This document shows positions 55,108 to 64,000 of a stretch of 64,000 bases of DNA, in pieces. The first letter of the stretch is position 1. The number at the start of each line of letters is the position of its first letter. The notes below the pieces were generated by a model. It worked only from the letters and a program-made list of their open reading frames with translations, had not been told where the DNA came from and searched no databases. The position numbers and the translations under genes are program-made. Where the stretch lies: assembly GCF_004684245.1 (NCBI RefSeq), contig NZ_CP038452.1:2218796-2282795 (forward strand), in the 5' to 3' direction. Origin of the DNA: Thermus caldilimi. GTDB lineage: Bacteria; Deinococcota; Deinococci; Deinococcales; Thermaceae.

Positions 55108-56358
55108 CTAGGCTTCTTCCTCGAGAAGGGGCAGGCGCACCCGGAAGAGGGTCAGGCCGGGCTGGCTTTCCACAGTGATCTCCCCCCCGTGGCCCCTGGC
55201 GATGGCCTGGGCAATGGCCAGGCCAAGGCCTGTGCCTCCTCCGGGGCCCCGGGCGAAGCGCTCAAAGAGGCGGGGAAGGAGGTCTTCGGGGATTCCCGGG
55301 CCGTGGTCCTCCACCTCCAAGAGGGCGTTTTCCCCTTCCCGCTTGAGGCGCACCTGGACCCTTTCCCTTCCTGCGGCCCGAACGGCGTTGGCGATCAGGT
55401 TCCTGAGCATCTGCAAAAGCCGGTCTGGGTCCCCTAGCACCTCCAGGGACTCCCCCTGGAAGGCCACCCCGTACTCCCGGACGGCCTCCTCGGCTAAGGC
55501 CTTCAGGTCCACGATGTGGGGGTTTAAAGTGCGCTCCGCCTCCCCCCGGGCCAGGGAGAGGAGGTCTTCCACCAGGCGGCGCATCCGCTCCGCGGTGGCC
55601 TCCATGGTGCGGAGGGCCTCGAGGTCCAGGGGGTTCCTCCGCAGGCGGTCCAGGTGGCCCAGGAGCACGGTGAGGGGGGTCCTGAGCTCGTGGCTGGCCT
55701 CGGCCAGAAAGGCCCGCTCCTTTTCCTGGGCCTCCTTGAGGGCAAGGAGGAGGCCGTTTACCGCCTCCACCATGCGGCCGAACTCGTCCTTGGGGAGGTG
55801 GAGGGGGACCGGGTCCAGGCGCTTGGGGTTGCGCCGGGCGATCTCCTCGGCGGCTTCCTCCAGGGGTCTGGCGGTTAGGCGGGCGGTGAGGTAGACCAAG
55901 GCCGTGCCCAGGGGGAAAAGGAGGAAAAAGGCCTCGAGGAGGGCCTGCCTCAAGGCCCTTTGCGCCAGGTCTATGGGGGCGGTGTCCTGGGTGAGGGCGA
56001 GAAGGCCCAAGGGGGTGCGCACCAAAGCGGCGGCGAAGCCTCCTTGCCAGATGACCTTAGGGACCTTCCCCACCTCCTTTAGGGCCTCCGGGGGGAGACG
56101 GTGGGCCTCCTGGGTCAGGACCAGGACCTCCCCGTCCTCCGTGTAGAGGTGCAGGTAGACGCCTCCCGTGGTGAGGAGGGTCCCCGTCTGCCCCTTGCGG
56201 TAAGCCTCTGCCGCCCGTTTGGCATCCTCCAGGAGGGTGGCCTCGAGGTGGCCTCTAAGGGCTTGCTCCACCCCCTGTCCCGCCAGGTACAGGGCCCCCA
56301 CCAAAAAGAGGAGCCAGAGGAGGCTGAAGGAGAGGAAAAGCCGAAGCCGGAAGGACAT
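55108..56358 (-). CDS. Sensor histidine kinase
   Basis: 416 residues: two membrane helices flanking a sensor domain of about 110 residues, a HAMP-like region (TARPLEEAAEEIARRNPKRLDP), the phospho-His box FLAEASHELRTPLTVL and an ATPase domain (NLIANAVRAA, DHGPGIPEDLLPRLFERF, GTGLGLAIAQAIARGHGG). It works with the response regulator 9 bases upstream. Signal unknown. Confidence 0.93.
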   Translation of the reverse strand: MSFRLRLFLSFSLLWLLFLVGALYLAGQGVEQALRGHLEATLLEDAKRAAEAYRKGQTGTLLTTGGVYLHLYTEDGEVLVLTQEAHRLPPEALKEVGKVPKVIWQGGFAAALVRTPLGLLALTQDTAPIDLAQRALRQALLEAFFLLFPLGTALVYLTARLTARPLEEAAEEIARRNPKRLDPVPLHLPKDEFGRMVEAVNGLLLALKEAQEKERAFLAEASHELRTPLTVLLGHLDRLRRNPLDLEALRTMEATAERMRRLVEDLLSLARGEAERTLNPHIVDLKALAEEAVREYGVAFQGESLEVLGDPDRLLQMLRNLIANAVRAAGRERVQVRLKREGENALLEVEDHGPGIPEDLLPRLFERFARGPGGGTGLGLAIAQAIARGHGGEITVESQPGLTLFRVRLPLLEEEA

Positions 56359-56367
56359 GGGGCCGGG

Positions 56368-57051
56368 CTAGGTTTCCTCCTCGCCTCTTCCCGGGCGCAC
56401 CGCATACCCCAGGCCCCGCACCGTGCGCAGGTAGCCGTAGGCCCCGGCCTCGCGGAGCTTGGCCCGGAGGTTGGCCACGTGGACGTCCAGGACGTTGGAA
56501 TCCCGGCCCAAGGGTTTGCCCCAGACCTTCTCCTCGATCTCCTGCCGGGGAAACACCCGTCCCGGTCGGCTCATGAGCAGGTGGAGGAGTTCAAACTCCT
56601 TGGGAGAAAGCCGCACCTCTTTTTCCCCAAAGAAAACCTGTCGCCTCTTGGAGTAGAGCTCCAGCCGCCCCACGGAGAGAACCTCGCTTCCCTCCTTGTG
56701 CCTCAGTTGCACCTGGATCCGGGCCAGGAGCTCGGCGGGGTGAAAGGGTTTCACCAGGTAGTCGTCGGCCCCGTCGGAGAGGAGGCCCACCTTGCGCTCC
56801 ACCGCATCCTGGGCGGTGAGGACCAGGATGGGGGTGTCGTCGGTGGCCCGGATCCGCCGGGCCACCTCGGCCCCATCCAGGTCGGGAAGGCCGAGGTCCA
56901 AGACCACCAGGTCTGGCTTCCTTTCCCGGTGCTTCACCAGGCCTTCCATGCCGCTTTTAGCCCACTCCACGGTGAAGCCCGCCTCCTTGAGCTCCAGCTC
57001 CACCAGGCGGGCCACCTCCGCATCGTCCTCGATGAGCAGGATGCGCTTCAT
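56368..57051 (-). CDS. OmpR-family response regulator
   Basis: 227 residues: receiver with acidic pair (LLIEDDAEV), phospho-acceptor Asp in LVVLDLGLPD and Lys in VKPFHPAEL, then winged helix (RVFPRQEIEEKVWG...NVLDVHVANLRAKL). Cognate of the adjacent kinase. ATGA overlap with the gene before. Confidence 0.94.
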   Translation of the reverse strand: MKRILLIEDDAEVARLVELELKEAGFTVEWAKSGMEGLVKHRERKPDLVVLDLGLPDLDGAEVARRIRATDDTPILVLTAQDAVERKVGLLSDGADDYLVKPFHPAELLARIQVQLRHKEGSEVLSVGRLELYSKRRQVFFGEKEVRLSPKEFELLHLLMSRPGRVFPRQEIEEKVWGKPLGRDSNVLDVHVANLRAKLREAGAYGYLRTVRGLGYAVRPGRGEEET

Positions 57052-57407
57052 GGCCAGAGCCTTTCCGGAGGGGCGAGGCCGTAAACCTCCTTGAGGAGCC
57101 TAAGGAGGCTCACCCGCTCCTTGTCCTGCAGGAGGGCCACATCCCCGCGATCGGCCACCCCGGGGAAGGTGCGGGGCTTCTCCCCCGGGAGTACCAGAAG
57201 GAGTTGCACCTCCTGGCCCGGCCTAGGGGGCACGGGGGCGGAGAGGGGGATCAGCCTCTTGCCCTCCACCCGCCAAGCCCCATGCAGGATGCGCAGGTCC
57301 TGGGAGAAAAGCCTTAGCTCCGTGCCCGGGGGGAGGCTAGGCCCCAGGAGGGGAGGAAGGGCGGCCAGGACCGTCCCCAAGAAAAGGAGGAGGGCCAGAG
57401 GGCGCAT
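57048..57407 (-). CDS. Exported hypothetical protein
   Basis: 119 residues with a signal peptide or anchor (PLALLLFLGTVLAALPPLLG) and a beta-type domain (VQLLLVLPGEKPRTFPGVADRGDVALL). First gene of the two-component operon; could be its periplasmic accessory. Family not recognised. Confidence 0.65.
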   Translation of the reverse strand: MRPLALLLFLGTVLAALPPLLGPSLPPGTELRLFSQDLRILHGAWRVEGKRLIPLSAPVPPRPGQEVQLLLVLPGEKPRTFPGVADRGDVALLQDKERVSLLRLLKEVYGLAPPERLWP

Positions 57408-57418
57408 CGCCTCCCATT

Positions 57419-58066
57419 CTACGCCCCAGGCTCAGCCCTTTGTGGGAGGGAGGTTAAGGATCCTGAAGGTTTTTCCGGGAGGAGGAAGCCTGCGGAAACC
57501 ACGTACTTGAGGGCATCCTCCACGCTGATCTCCAAGGGGATGACCTCCTCTGTGGGCACCAGGATGACCATGCCGCTGGCGGGCACAGGGCTCGTGGGGA
57601 CCAAGACGGCGGTGTATCCCTCGGGCAGGGGGGGGAGCCGGCCGTTCACCGGCTGCACCACGAAGCAGAGGGTGTAAAGCCCTCTCCGGGGGTACTCGAT
57701 GACCGCAGCCCGGCTGAACTTCACCTCCTGGTGGCCGAAGAGGGTGTGGGTGATCTGCTGCACCGCCTTGTAGATGTCCCGCACGATAGGGAAGAGGAGA
57801 AGGGAGCGCTCCAAGGAGCCAATGAGCCTGCGGCCCAGGTAGTTCTCCGTCACGGTGCCCACCAGGTAGATGAGCACCCCCGCCAGGAAGAGACCCGCAA
57901 AGGGTAGGAGGGGCTGGTAGGTTCGGGGCACCTCGAGGTTCAGGAGGCGCAGAAAGCTCTGGATGTAGCCCCCGGAATAGGTGTAGACCCAGACCAGAAA
58001 GTAGAGGGTGACCAGAAGGGGAAGAAGGGTAACCAGCCCGGTGAGGAACCTCTGGCGCAGGCGCAT
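57419..58066 (-). CDS. DUF502 family membrane protein
   Basis: 215 residues with two membrane helices (FLTGLVTLLPLLVTLYFLVWVY and LLPFAGLFLAGVLIYLVGTV) and the DUF502 core (SLLLFPIVRDIYKAVQQITHTLFG, VVQPVNG, VPTSPVPASGMVILVP). Function unknown. It starts 12 bases after which the two-component operon begins, probably same direction transcription. Confidence 0.85.
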   Translation of the reverse strand: MRLRQRFLTGLVTLLPLLVTLYFLVWVYTYSGGYIQSFLRLLNLEVPRTYQPLLPFAGLFLAGVLIYLVGTVTENYLGRRLIGSLERSLLLFPIVRDIYKAVQQITHTLFGHQEVKFSRAAVIEYPRRGLYTLCFVVQPVNGRLPPLPEGYTAVLVPTSPVPASGMVILVPTEEVIPLEISVEDALKYVVSAGFLLPEKPSGSLTSLPQRAEPGA

Positions 58067-58221
58067 GGCTTTCAGTTTACGGGAAAACCCCTATCAGGGG
58101 CGCCCCCTTTTGGGAAATGGGCTTCCAAACTCCCCAGGGGCACCGCCTTGGGTCAATGCCCGGTAGGGGGAAGGCCACGCCCGGGGCCCCCGCCGCGGCG
58201 CAGGCCACGGCGGGGCACTCC

Positions 58222-58830
58222 TCAGCGCCCGTCCCCGCGGCTTTGGGCCAGTTCCTTGAGGCCCTTGATGTCCTTCAGGATGATCTTGCCGTAGCCGGAG
58301 CGGATGTAGCCTTCCCGGGTGAGCTCCCCGATAACCTTGGTCACGGTTTCCCGCACGCTCCCCACCGCTGCGGCCAGCTCGTCATGGGTGGCGCGGAGGA
58401 CCAAGCCCTCCGCTTCCTCGTGGGCCAAGGGGGTTTCCGAAAGCTCCAGGATGGCGGCGGCCATGCGGTTTTTCAGGCGCTGGGTGGCCAGGCGCTCAAT
58501 GCGCCGGTAGGACTCGGAAAGGGCCTGGGCCAGGCTCAGGAGCACCTGGCGGATCTCCTCGGGATGGGGTTCCTTGGGGAGGGGTTCTGCCACCACCTCG
58601 GTCACCGCCTCGGCGAAGTAGGTCCGCTCCATGCCCGCCAAGGCCTCCTCGCCGAAGTACCCCCCGGGGCGAACCAGGCGCAGGGTGAGGGCATTCCCCT
58701 CTTCATCCACCGCCTCGAGGCGCACCAGCCCCTCGAGGACCCGGTAGACCCGGTCCCGGGGCCCTGGCACCCCCGGGTACAGGATGACCTCGCCGGGCTT
58801 GAAGGTTACGGTTTCGCGGGTCTGGGTCAT
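58222..58830 (-). CDS. sdrP: CRP/FNR-family regulator SdrP
   Basis: 202 residues, the same length as and very close to the T. thermophilus SdrP I recall. N-terminal cyclic-nucleotide-fold domain without the cAMP-contact residues, C-terminal HTH (ATHDELAAAVGSVRETVTKVIGELTREGYI). SdrP activates oxidative-stress and stationary-phase genes without an effector. The 155 bases between its stop and the DUF502 gene show no gene. Confidence 0.9.
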   Translation of the reverse strand: MTQTRETVTFKPGEVILYPGVPGPRDRVYRVLEGLVRLEAVDEEGNALTLRLVRPGGYFGEEALAGMERTYFAEAVTEVVAEPLPKEPHPEEIRQVLLSLAQALSESYRRIERLATQRLKNRMAAAILELSETPLAHEEAEGLVLRATHDELAAAVGSVRETVTKVIGELTREGYIRSGYGKIILKDIKGLKELAQSRGDGR

Positions 58831-58905
58831 GGCTGCCTCCTTGCCCCTAGGCTAGCACGCCCAAGGGGTTTTGTAAACCTATGGGTTGCAAAAATAGCGC
58901 CGGGG

Positions 58906-59136
58906 CTACCTGGGCTCCAAGGGGCGCTTGCGGGCCACGGAAAGGAGGCGGTCGGTGGAAAGCTCCGCCTCCTCCCCCCGCCGCCTCGCCTCTTCCCGCT
59001 CCATCTCCGCCCAGAAGAGGGCCATCTCCCAGACCGCCCGTAGGCGCTCTTCCAGGGGCACCCCCTCCCACTCCTTTCGGTCGTCCGGGGGGTGGTCCAA
59101 GGGGAACCTGCGGGCCACAGGCCGTATCGTTCTCAT
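58906..59136 (-). CDS. Hypothetical helical protein
   Basis: 76 residues, strongly charged and helical (LEERLRAVWEMALFWAEMEREEARRRGEEAEL). It is preceded by a nucleotidyltransferase-like remnant, so it may once have been half of a two-gene module. Overlaps that remnant's stop by 4 bases. Confidence 0.6.
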   Translation of the reverse strand: MRTIRPVARRFPLDHPPDDRKEWEGVPLEERLRAVWEMALFWAEMEREEARRRGEEAELSTDRLLSVARKRPLEPR

Positions 59137-59239
59137 GGCTCCTCGAGGTCCCTCAGGTCCAAGGGCTGGCCGAAGGCCCGCGGAAGCGGGCCCCTGCCCG
59201 GTGCAGGGCCCGGAGGAAGTCCAGCATGTCCTCGGTCAT
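59133..59239 (-). pseudogene. Remnant of a small nucleotidyltransferase-like gene
   Basis: ATG at 59239 overlaps the cutA stop and reads MTEDMLDFLRALHRAGARF, a typical start of Thermus nucleotidyltransferase-like proteins. After 20 codons the frame breaks; FGQPLDLRDLEEP, a plausible end of the same gene, follows in another frame. The middle is missing. Confidence 0.45.
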
Positions 59240-59547
59240 CCCACGTTCTCCCGTAGCCAGTCCAGGTAAGCCTGGTGCCCTTCGGCCACGGGCAGGGCCA
59301 GGATCTCGGGCACCCTATAGGGGTGGAGGGCAAGCACCCGTTTCTTCAGCCTGGAGAAGGCGAAGGTGGTGGTCTTGACGATGAGGAGGACCTCCCGGTC
59401 CTCCACCACCTCCCCCTGCCAGCGGTAGATGGAGGTGAGGCCCGGCACCAGGTTCACGCAGGCGGCCAGGCCCTCCTCCACCAGGGTGCGGGCCAGGGTG
59501 CGGCCCACCTCCTCGCTGGGGGCGGTGATCAGGACCACCTCCTCCAT
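59236..59547 (-). CDS. cutA: CutA1 divalent-ion tolerance protein
   Basis: 103 residues, the family size. Motifs LARTLVEEGLAACVNLVPGLTSIYRWQGEVVEDREVLLIVKT and LHPYRVPEILALPV are diagnostic of this very stable trimer. ATGA overlap with gyrA. Exact role uncertain. Confidence 0.95.
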   Translation of the reverse strand: MEEVVLITAPSEEVGRTLARTLVEEGLAACVNLVPGLTSIYRWQGEVVEDREVLLIVKTTTFAFSRLKKRVLALHPYRVPEILALPVAEGHQAYLDWLRENVG

Positions 59548-61963
59548 CACTGCTCCTCCTCCACGGCGAAGGCGCTCACCACCTCGTCGTCCTCGGGGAG
59601 GTTCATCACCTTGACCCCGGCGGTGTCCCGGGAGTACTGGCGGATATCGGCCACGGGGGTGCGGATGGCCAGGCCCTTCTTGGAAAGGACCAGGAGGTCC
59701 TCCGTGCCCCGCACCTTGAGGAGGGCGGCCAGGCGGCCTACCTTGGTGGAAACCTTATAAGTGATCACCCCCATTCCCCCACGGCCCTGCAGGGGGTACT
59801 CGGCGAGAGGGGTGCGCTTGCCGTAGCCCCGGGTGCTCACCGCCAGGAGGTCCACCATCTCCCCGGGCTTCACCGTGACGAGGGAGACCACCCGGTCGCC
59901 CGGCTTCTTGAAGCGGATCCCCGTCACCCCCTGGCTGTCCCGGCCCGTGGCCCTCACCTCCTCTAAGGGGAAGCGGATGGCCTGCCCCTCCTCCGTGGCC
60001 AGGATGGCCTCGTCCTCGGGGTCGGAAAGGGCCACCCCGATCAGCCGATCCCCTTCCAGGAGGCGGATGGCGATGAGCCCCGCCGCCCCCAGGTTCTGGT
60101 ACTCCCTTAAGGCGGTGCGCTTCACCAGGCCCCGTTCCGTGGCGAAGACCAGGTAGCCCTCCCCGTCCAGGCCCCTTACGGAAAGCAGGGCGGCCACCTC
60201 CTCCTCCTCGGCCAGGGGAAGAAGGGTTTTCACGTGCACCCCCCGGGCCTGGCGGCCCATCTCCGGTAGCTCGTAGACCTTCAGGCGGTAGACCCGGCCC
60301 CGGTTGGTGAAAAGGAGGAGGTCCTCATGGGCCTGGGCCACGAAAACCTGGATGGCCTCGTCCTCCTCCTTGGTCTTGCCGGCGATCAGCCCTTTCCCCC
60401 CCGCCCCTGGGCCCGGTAGCTCTCCAGGGGAAGGCGCTTTAGGAAGCCCTGGGCGGTGAGGGTGATGACCATGGGCTCGTCCTCGATGAGGTCTTCGGGG
60501 TTGAAGCTTTCCTCGAACTCGGTGATTACCGTGCGCCGGGCATCCCCGTACTTCTCCTTGACCCTAAGGAGGTCCTTCTTGACCTCGGCCCAAAGCCGCC
60601 CTTCCTCCTCGAGGATGGCCTTAAGCCGGGCGATCTCCTCCATGAGTTCCCGATACTCCTCCAAGAGCTTTTCCCGTTCCAGGGCCACCAGGCGTTGCAG
60701 GCGCATGTCCAGGATGGCCTGGGCCTGGATTTCGCTGAGGCCGAAGCGCTCCATGAGCCCTTTTCGGGCCTCCTGGGCGTCCTGGGAGCCGCGGATGAGA
60801 GCGATGACCTCGTCGATGTGGTCCAAGGCGATGAGGAGGCCCTCCAGCACGTGGGCCCGCTCCTGGGCCTTCTTGAGGTCAAAGAGGCTTCGCCGACGCA
60901 CCACCTCCTTGCGGTGGTCCAGGTATTGGCGCATGAGGGAGAGGAGGGGGAGGACCTTGGGCTCCCCGTTCACGATGGCCAGGAGGTTCACCGTGAAGGA
61001 GGTCTGCAGGGCGGTGTGCTTGTAGAGCTGGTTCAGGACCACCTGGGGGTTGGCCCCCCGTTTGAGCTCTATGGCGATGCGCAGGCCCTGGCGGTCGGAC
61101 TCGTCCCGGAGGGCCACGATGTCCTCAATCTTCTTGGCCTTGACCAGGGTGGCGATCTGGGCGATGAGGCCTGCTTTGTTCACCTGGTAAGGGATTTCCG
61201 TGACCACCAGCATGGGCCTTTGGCCCTTCTCCTCAATGCGCACCTTGGCCCGCACCTTGAGGCTGCCCCGTCCCGTGGCGTAGGCCTCCTGGATGCCTTT
61301 ACGGGAAAGCTTCCCCCCGGTGGGGAAGTCGGGGCCGGGGAGGTAGCGCATGACCTCCTCGAGGGTGATCCCGGGGTTCTCAATCATGGCCACCAGGGCG
61401 TCCACCACCTCGGAGAGGTTGTGGGGGGGAAGGCTGGTGGCCATGCCCACGGCGATGCCGCTTGAGCCGTTTACCAGGAGGTTAGGGATGGCGGAGGGGA
61501 GGACCTCGGGCTCCTTCAGGGAGCCGTCGTAGTTGGGGCGGAAATCCACGGTCTCCTTGTCGATGTCCAGAAGCATCTCCGCCCCCAGAGGGGAAAGGCG
61601 GGCCTCGGTGTAGCGCTGGGCCGCCGGAGGGTCCCCGTCTAAGGAGCCGAAGTTCCCCTGGCCATCCACCAGGGGATAGCGCAGGTTCCAGGGCTGGGCC
61701 AGACGGGCCAAGGCGTCGTAGATGGCGGCGTCCCCGTGGGGGTGGTACTTACCCATGACCTCGCCCACGATCTTGGCGCTTTTCACGTGCTTCCGGCCCG
61801 GAAGCACCCCCTCCTGGTAGGCGCCGAAGAGGATCCGCCTCTGGACCGGCTTGAGCCCGTCCCGCACATCGGGCAGGGCCCGGTCCACGATGACGGACAT
61901 GGCGTAGTTGATGAAACTCTGTTTAAGTTCCTCGGTGATCTCTACAGGCAGAACCTGAGACAT
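59547..61963 (-). pseudogene. gyrA: DNA gyrase subunit A, frameshifted at a G run
   Basis: First frame carries the breakage-reunion domain: active-site Tyr in [16 protein letters not shown]-type start and the coiled coil, ending QGRGGKG. The C-terminal beta-pinwheel continues in another frame ([37 protein letters not shown]). The break is seven G (minus strand, about 60396-60402) where eight restore the frame and a protein of 805 residues. gyrA is essential, so an assembly error is likely. TATACT (61994-61999) and AAGGAG precede the start. Confidence 0.94.
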
Positions 61964-62045
61964 AGCGCTCCTTGGGCGTTTCCGCCTTCTTTAAGTATAG
62001 CAACTTCTCCGCCGGGGCCTTCCCCGGCCAGGAGGGCGTGGAGCC

Positions 62046-62489
62046 CTAGGGAGCCCCCACCTCCAGGACCTCCGCCAGGTAGACCAGGGCCAGCTTGTAG
62101 GAGAGGGGACCGAAGCCGGAGATGATTCCCCGGCAGGCCCCCGCGGTGACGGAGTGCTGGCGGAAGGGCTCGCGGGCGTGGAGGTTGGAGAGGTGCACCT
62201 CCACCACGGGAAGGGGCTGAGCCCGTATGGCGTCCAGAAGGGCGTAGGAGTAGTGGGTGAGGGCTCCGGGGTTAAGGACGATGGCCAGGAACCCCTCCCG
62301 ATGGGCTTGCTGTACCCATTCGATCAGCTGACCCTCGTAGTTGCTCTGGCGGAAGGCCACCCCCAGGCCCAGCTCCGCTCCCCAGGCCTCGCAGAGGGCT
62401 TCCAGCTCCTCGAGGGTGGTGCGCCCGTACACCTCGGGCTCCCGCTGGCCCAGAAGGTTCAGGTTGGGTCCGTTTAGGATCAGCACCAT
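62046..62489 (-). CDS. aroQ: 3-dehydroquinate dehydratase, type II
   Basis: 147 residues; third step of the shikimate pathway. Signature ILNGPNLNLLGQREPEVYG, catalytic Tyr region, RQSNYEGQLIEWVQ, NPGALTHYSYALLDAI and VEVHLSNLHAREPFRQHS are all intact. Confidence 0.95.
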   Translation of the reverse strand: MVLILNGPNLNLLGQREPEVYGRTTLEELEALCEAWGAELGLGVAFRQSNYEGQLIEWVQQAHREGFLAIVLNPGALTHYSYALLDAIRAQPLPVVEVHLSNLHAREPFRQHSVTAGACRGIISGFGPLSYKLALVYLAEVLEVGAP

Positions 62490-62517
62490 AGAGGCTCCTT
62501 TCCCCTAGGATAAGGGC

Positions 62518-63483
62518 ATGCCCTGGCTACTGGCCCTCCTCCTGGCCTTACCCGCCTTGGCCCAGACCCACACCGTAGCCCCTGGGGAAACGCTTTTTTC
62601 CATCGCCCGCCGCTACGGGACCACGGTGGAGGCCCTGGCCCGGCTCAATGGGCTTCAGGATCCCAACCGCATCCGGGTGGGGCAGGTCCTGCGGGTGCGC
62701 CCTGGGGGGGAGGTGGCCCTGCCCAGGGGAAGCCTGGTTTATTTCCCCCCGATCCAGGGCCGGGCCTTTGCCCTACGGGTGGAAGGGTACCGGGAGGGGT
62801 GGGTGGAGTTTTTGGGGGTGCGCTACCCTCTCCTTTCCGGGGAGGGGGGGCTTTGGGCCCTCCTGGCGGTGGGGGCGATGCAACCCCCAGAGGTCTACCC
62901 TTTGCGCCTCCATCTGGATGGGGAGGAGACGGTCCTCCCTCTGAGGGTGCTGGCAGGGGGCTACGCCAAGGAGACCCTAGTCCTTTCCCCTTCTCTGGAG
63001 AAGCTCCTCGAGGACCCTGGCCTAAAGGCGGAGCGGGAGAAGGTGGTGCAGGCCTGCCCTAGGGAGGGGCCCTTGACCTTTTCCCGCTTCCTGAAGCCCC
63101 TGGAGGGTGGGCGCATCACCAGCGCTTTTGGTACCCGTCGGCGCTACGGCACCCTCTTCACCTCCTACCACGAGGGCCTGGACTTCGCCGCCCCACCCGG
63201 CACCCCGGTGCGGGCGGTGGCTGAGGGGGTGGTGGTGCTTTCCGAAAGGCTCAAGGTACGGGGGGAGGCGGTGGTGGTGGCCCACGGGATGGGCCTTTGC
63301 ACGGGGTACTGGCACCTTTCGGAAAGGAGGGTGAGGGTGGGAGAGAGGGTGAAAGGGGGCCAGGTCATCGGCCTTTTGGGGAGCACGGGGCTTTCCACCG
63401 GGCCCCATCTGCACCTGGAGGTGCGCCTTTTCGGCATCCCCGTGGACCCCGCGCCCTTCTTCCAGGGCCTTCCCTCACCCTAG
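62518..63483 (+). CDS. LysM-M23 peptidoglycan hydrolase
   Basis: 321 residues: signal peptide ([15 protein letters not shown]), LysM domain ([41 protein letters not shown]), linker, and M23 domain with His and Asp in [15 protein letters not shown] and HLHLEV near the end. Cell-wall remodelling in the periplasm. Divergent from aroQ by 28 bases. Confidence 0.92.
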   Translation: MPWLLALLLALPALAQTHTVAPGETLFSIARRYGTTVEALARLNGLQDPNRIRVGQVLRVRPGGEVALPRGSLVYFPPIQGRAFALRVEGYREGWVEFLGVRYPLLSGEGGLWALLAVGAMQPPEVYPLRLHLDGEETVLPLRVLAGGYAKETLVLSPSLEKLLEDPGLKAEREKVVQACPREGPLTFSRFLKPLEGGRITSAFGTRRRYGTLFTSYHEGLDFAAPPGTPVRAVAEGVVVLSERLKVRGEAVVVAHGMGLCTGYWHLSERRVRVGERVKGGQVIGLLGSTGLSTGPHLHLEVRLFGIPVDPAPFFQGLPSP

Positions 63484-64000
63484 CCGCAGGAGCGAGAGAA
63501 CCTCCACGTGGTGGGTGAAGGGGAAGAAGTCGTAGGGCCGGGCGAAGGCCAGCTGGTAGCCACCCCCCACCAGCTCCCCCACGTCCCTGGCCCAGGTGGC
63601 GGGGTCGCAGGCCACGTAGAGGACCTCCTTGGGCTGGGACTCCAAAAGGTAGGCCCTCACCTCCGGGGAAAGGCCGGTGCGGGGTGGGTCCAGGACCACC
63701 AGGTCAAAGCCGCCGAGATTCCTGGCCTCCTTGGCGTCCCCCCGGTGGAAGCGCACGTTTTCTATGCCAAGCCGCCTCCTATCCGCCTCTCCCCGGCGCA
63801 CGGCTTCCTTGCTGATCTCCACCGCCACCACCTCCTGGAAACGGGGGGCCAGGAGGAGGGAGAAAAGGCCGCTTCCCGCATAGAGCTCCAGGGCCCGCTT
63901 TCCGCCGGAAACCAGGTTCAGGGCCTCCTCCAGGAGTTCCCCCATGGCCAAGGGGTTCACCTGACTGAAGCTTTCCACGCTCACGGTGGCGGTGAGGGGG
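63475..64000 (-). CDS. RlmD/TrmA-type RNA (uracil-C5) methyltransferase (partial)
   Basis: C-terminal 175 codons only; the gene continues past the window. AdoMet-binding [15 protein letters not shown], conserved Gln in [15 protein letters not shown] and catalytic Cys in [14 protein letters not shown]. Methylates a uridine of 23S rRNA or tRNA. The stop overlaps the M23 gene on the other strand by 9 bases. Confidence 0.9.
   Translation of the reverse strand, partial: PLTATVSVESFSQVNPLAMGELLEEALNLVSGGKRALELYAGSGLFSLLLAPRFQEVVAVEISKEAVRRGEADRRRLGIENVRFHRGDAKEARNLGGFDLVVLDPPRTGLSPEVRAYLLESQPKEVLYVACDPATWARDVGELVGGGYQLAFARPYDFFPFTHHVEVLSLLRLG

Overview
This window is chromosomal DNA of a Thermus species. 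The evidence is the very high GC content, many promoters whose -10 box lies 6-8 bases from the start codon (leaderless mRNAs), a protein nearly identical to T. thermophilus SdrP, and a 23S-5S-tRNA-Gly operon with no 16S gene, which is the Thermus arrangement. The clear chromosomal proteins match the lengths of their Thermus relatives.

Layout. 1-23 kb is ordinary chromosome: a minus-strand repair/metabolism cluster (MutM, DCC protein, thioesterase, pterin dehydratase), initiator tRNA-fMet with a strong promoter, FAD oxidase, MFS transporter and regulator, aldo/keto reductase, CDGSH protein, penicillin acylase, a Lon-like protease operon ending in a CBS-GGDEF protein, glycogen genes glgC and glgA, dus, ispH, a prenyl synthase and moaA. 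At 22.9-26.2 kb lies the minus-strand 23S-5S-tRNA-Gly operon. A complete IS4-type element with 26-bp ends and target duplication sits just upstream of its promoter, and an IS481-like element follows. Then comes tRNA-Ile.

28.65-51.09 kb is an integrated virus bounded by a 45-bp direct repeat of the tRNA-Ile 3' half. It has a tyrosine integrase, a self-cleaving repressor, a FtsK/HerA-type packaging ATPase, and two adjacent small capsid-like proteins of 173 and 294 residues. It also has many one-helix membrane proteins and two cell-wall hydrolases, and no terminase, portal or tail genes. This is the plan of the membrane-containing Thermus viruses P23-77 and IN93 (Matsushitaviridae). Early, replication and virion genes run leftward as one tightly overlapped operon. 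The repressor, a lower-GC accessory block and the integrase run rightward. The provirus carries a VapBC pair and has been hit by an IS that splits one membrane-protein gene; precise removal would restore its frame.

51-64 kb is chromosome again: MFS transporter plus ArsR regulator, guaB, a two-component system, DUF502 protein, sdrP, cutA, gyrA, aroQ, a LysM-M23 hydrolase and a truncated RNA methyltransferase.

Caution on the data: dus, gyrA, guaB and the IS4 transposase each contain one -1 frameshift, always in a run of 6-7 G or C. gyrA and guaB are normally needed for growth, so homopolymer undercalling in the assembly is the likely cause.
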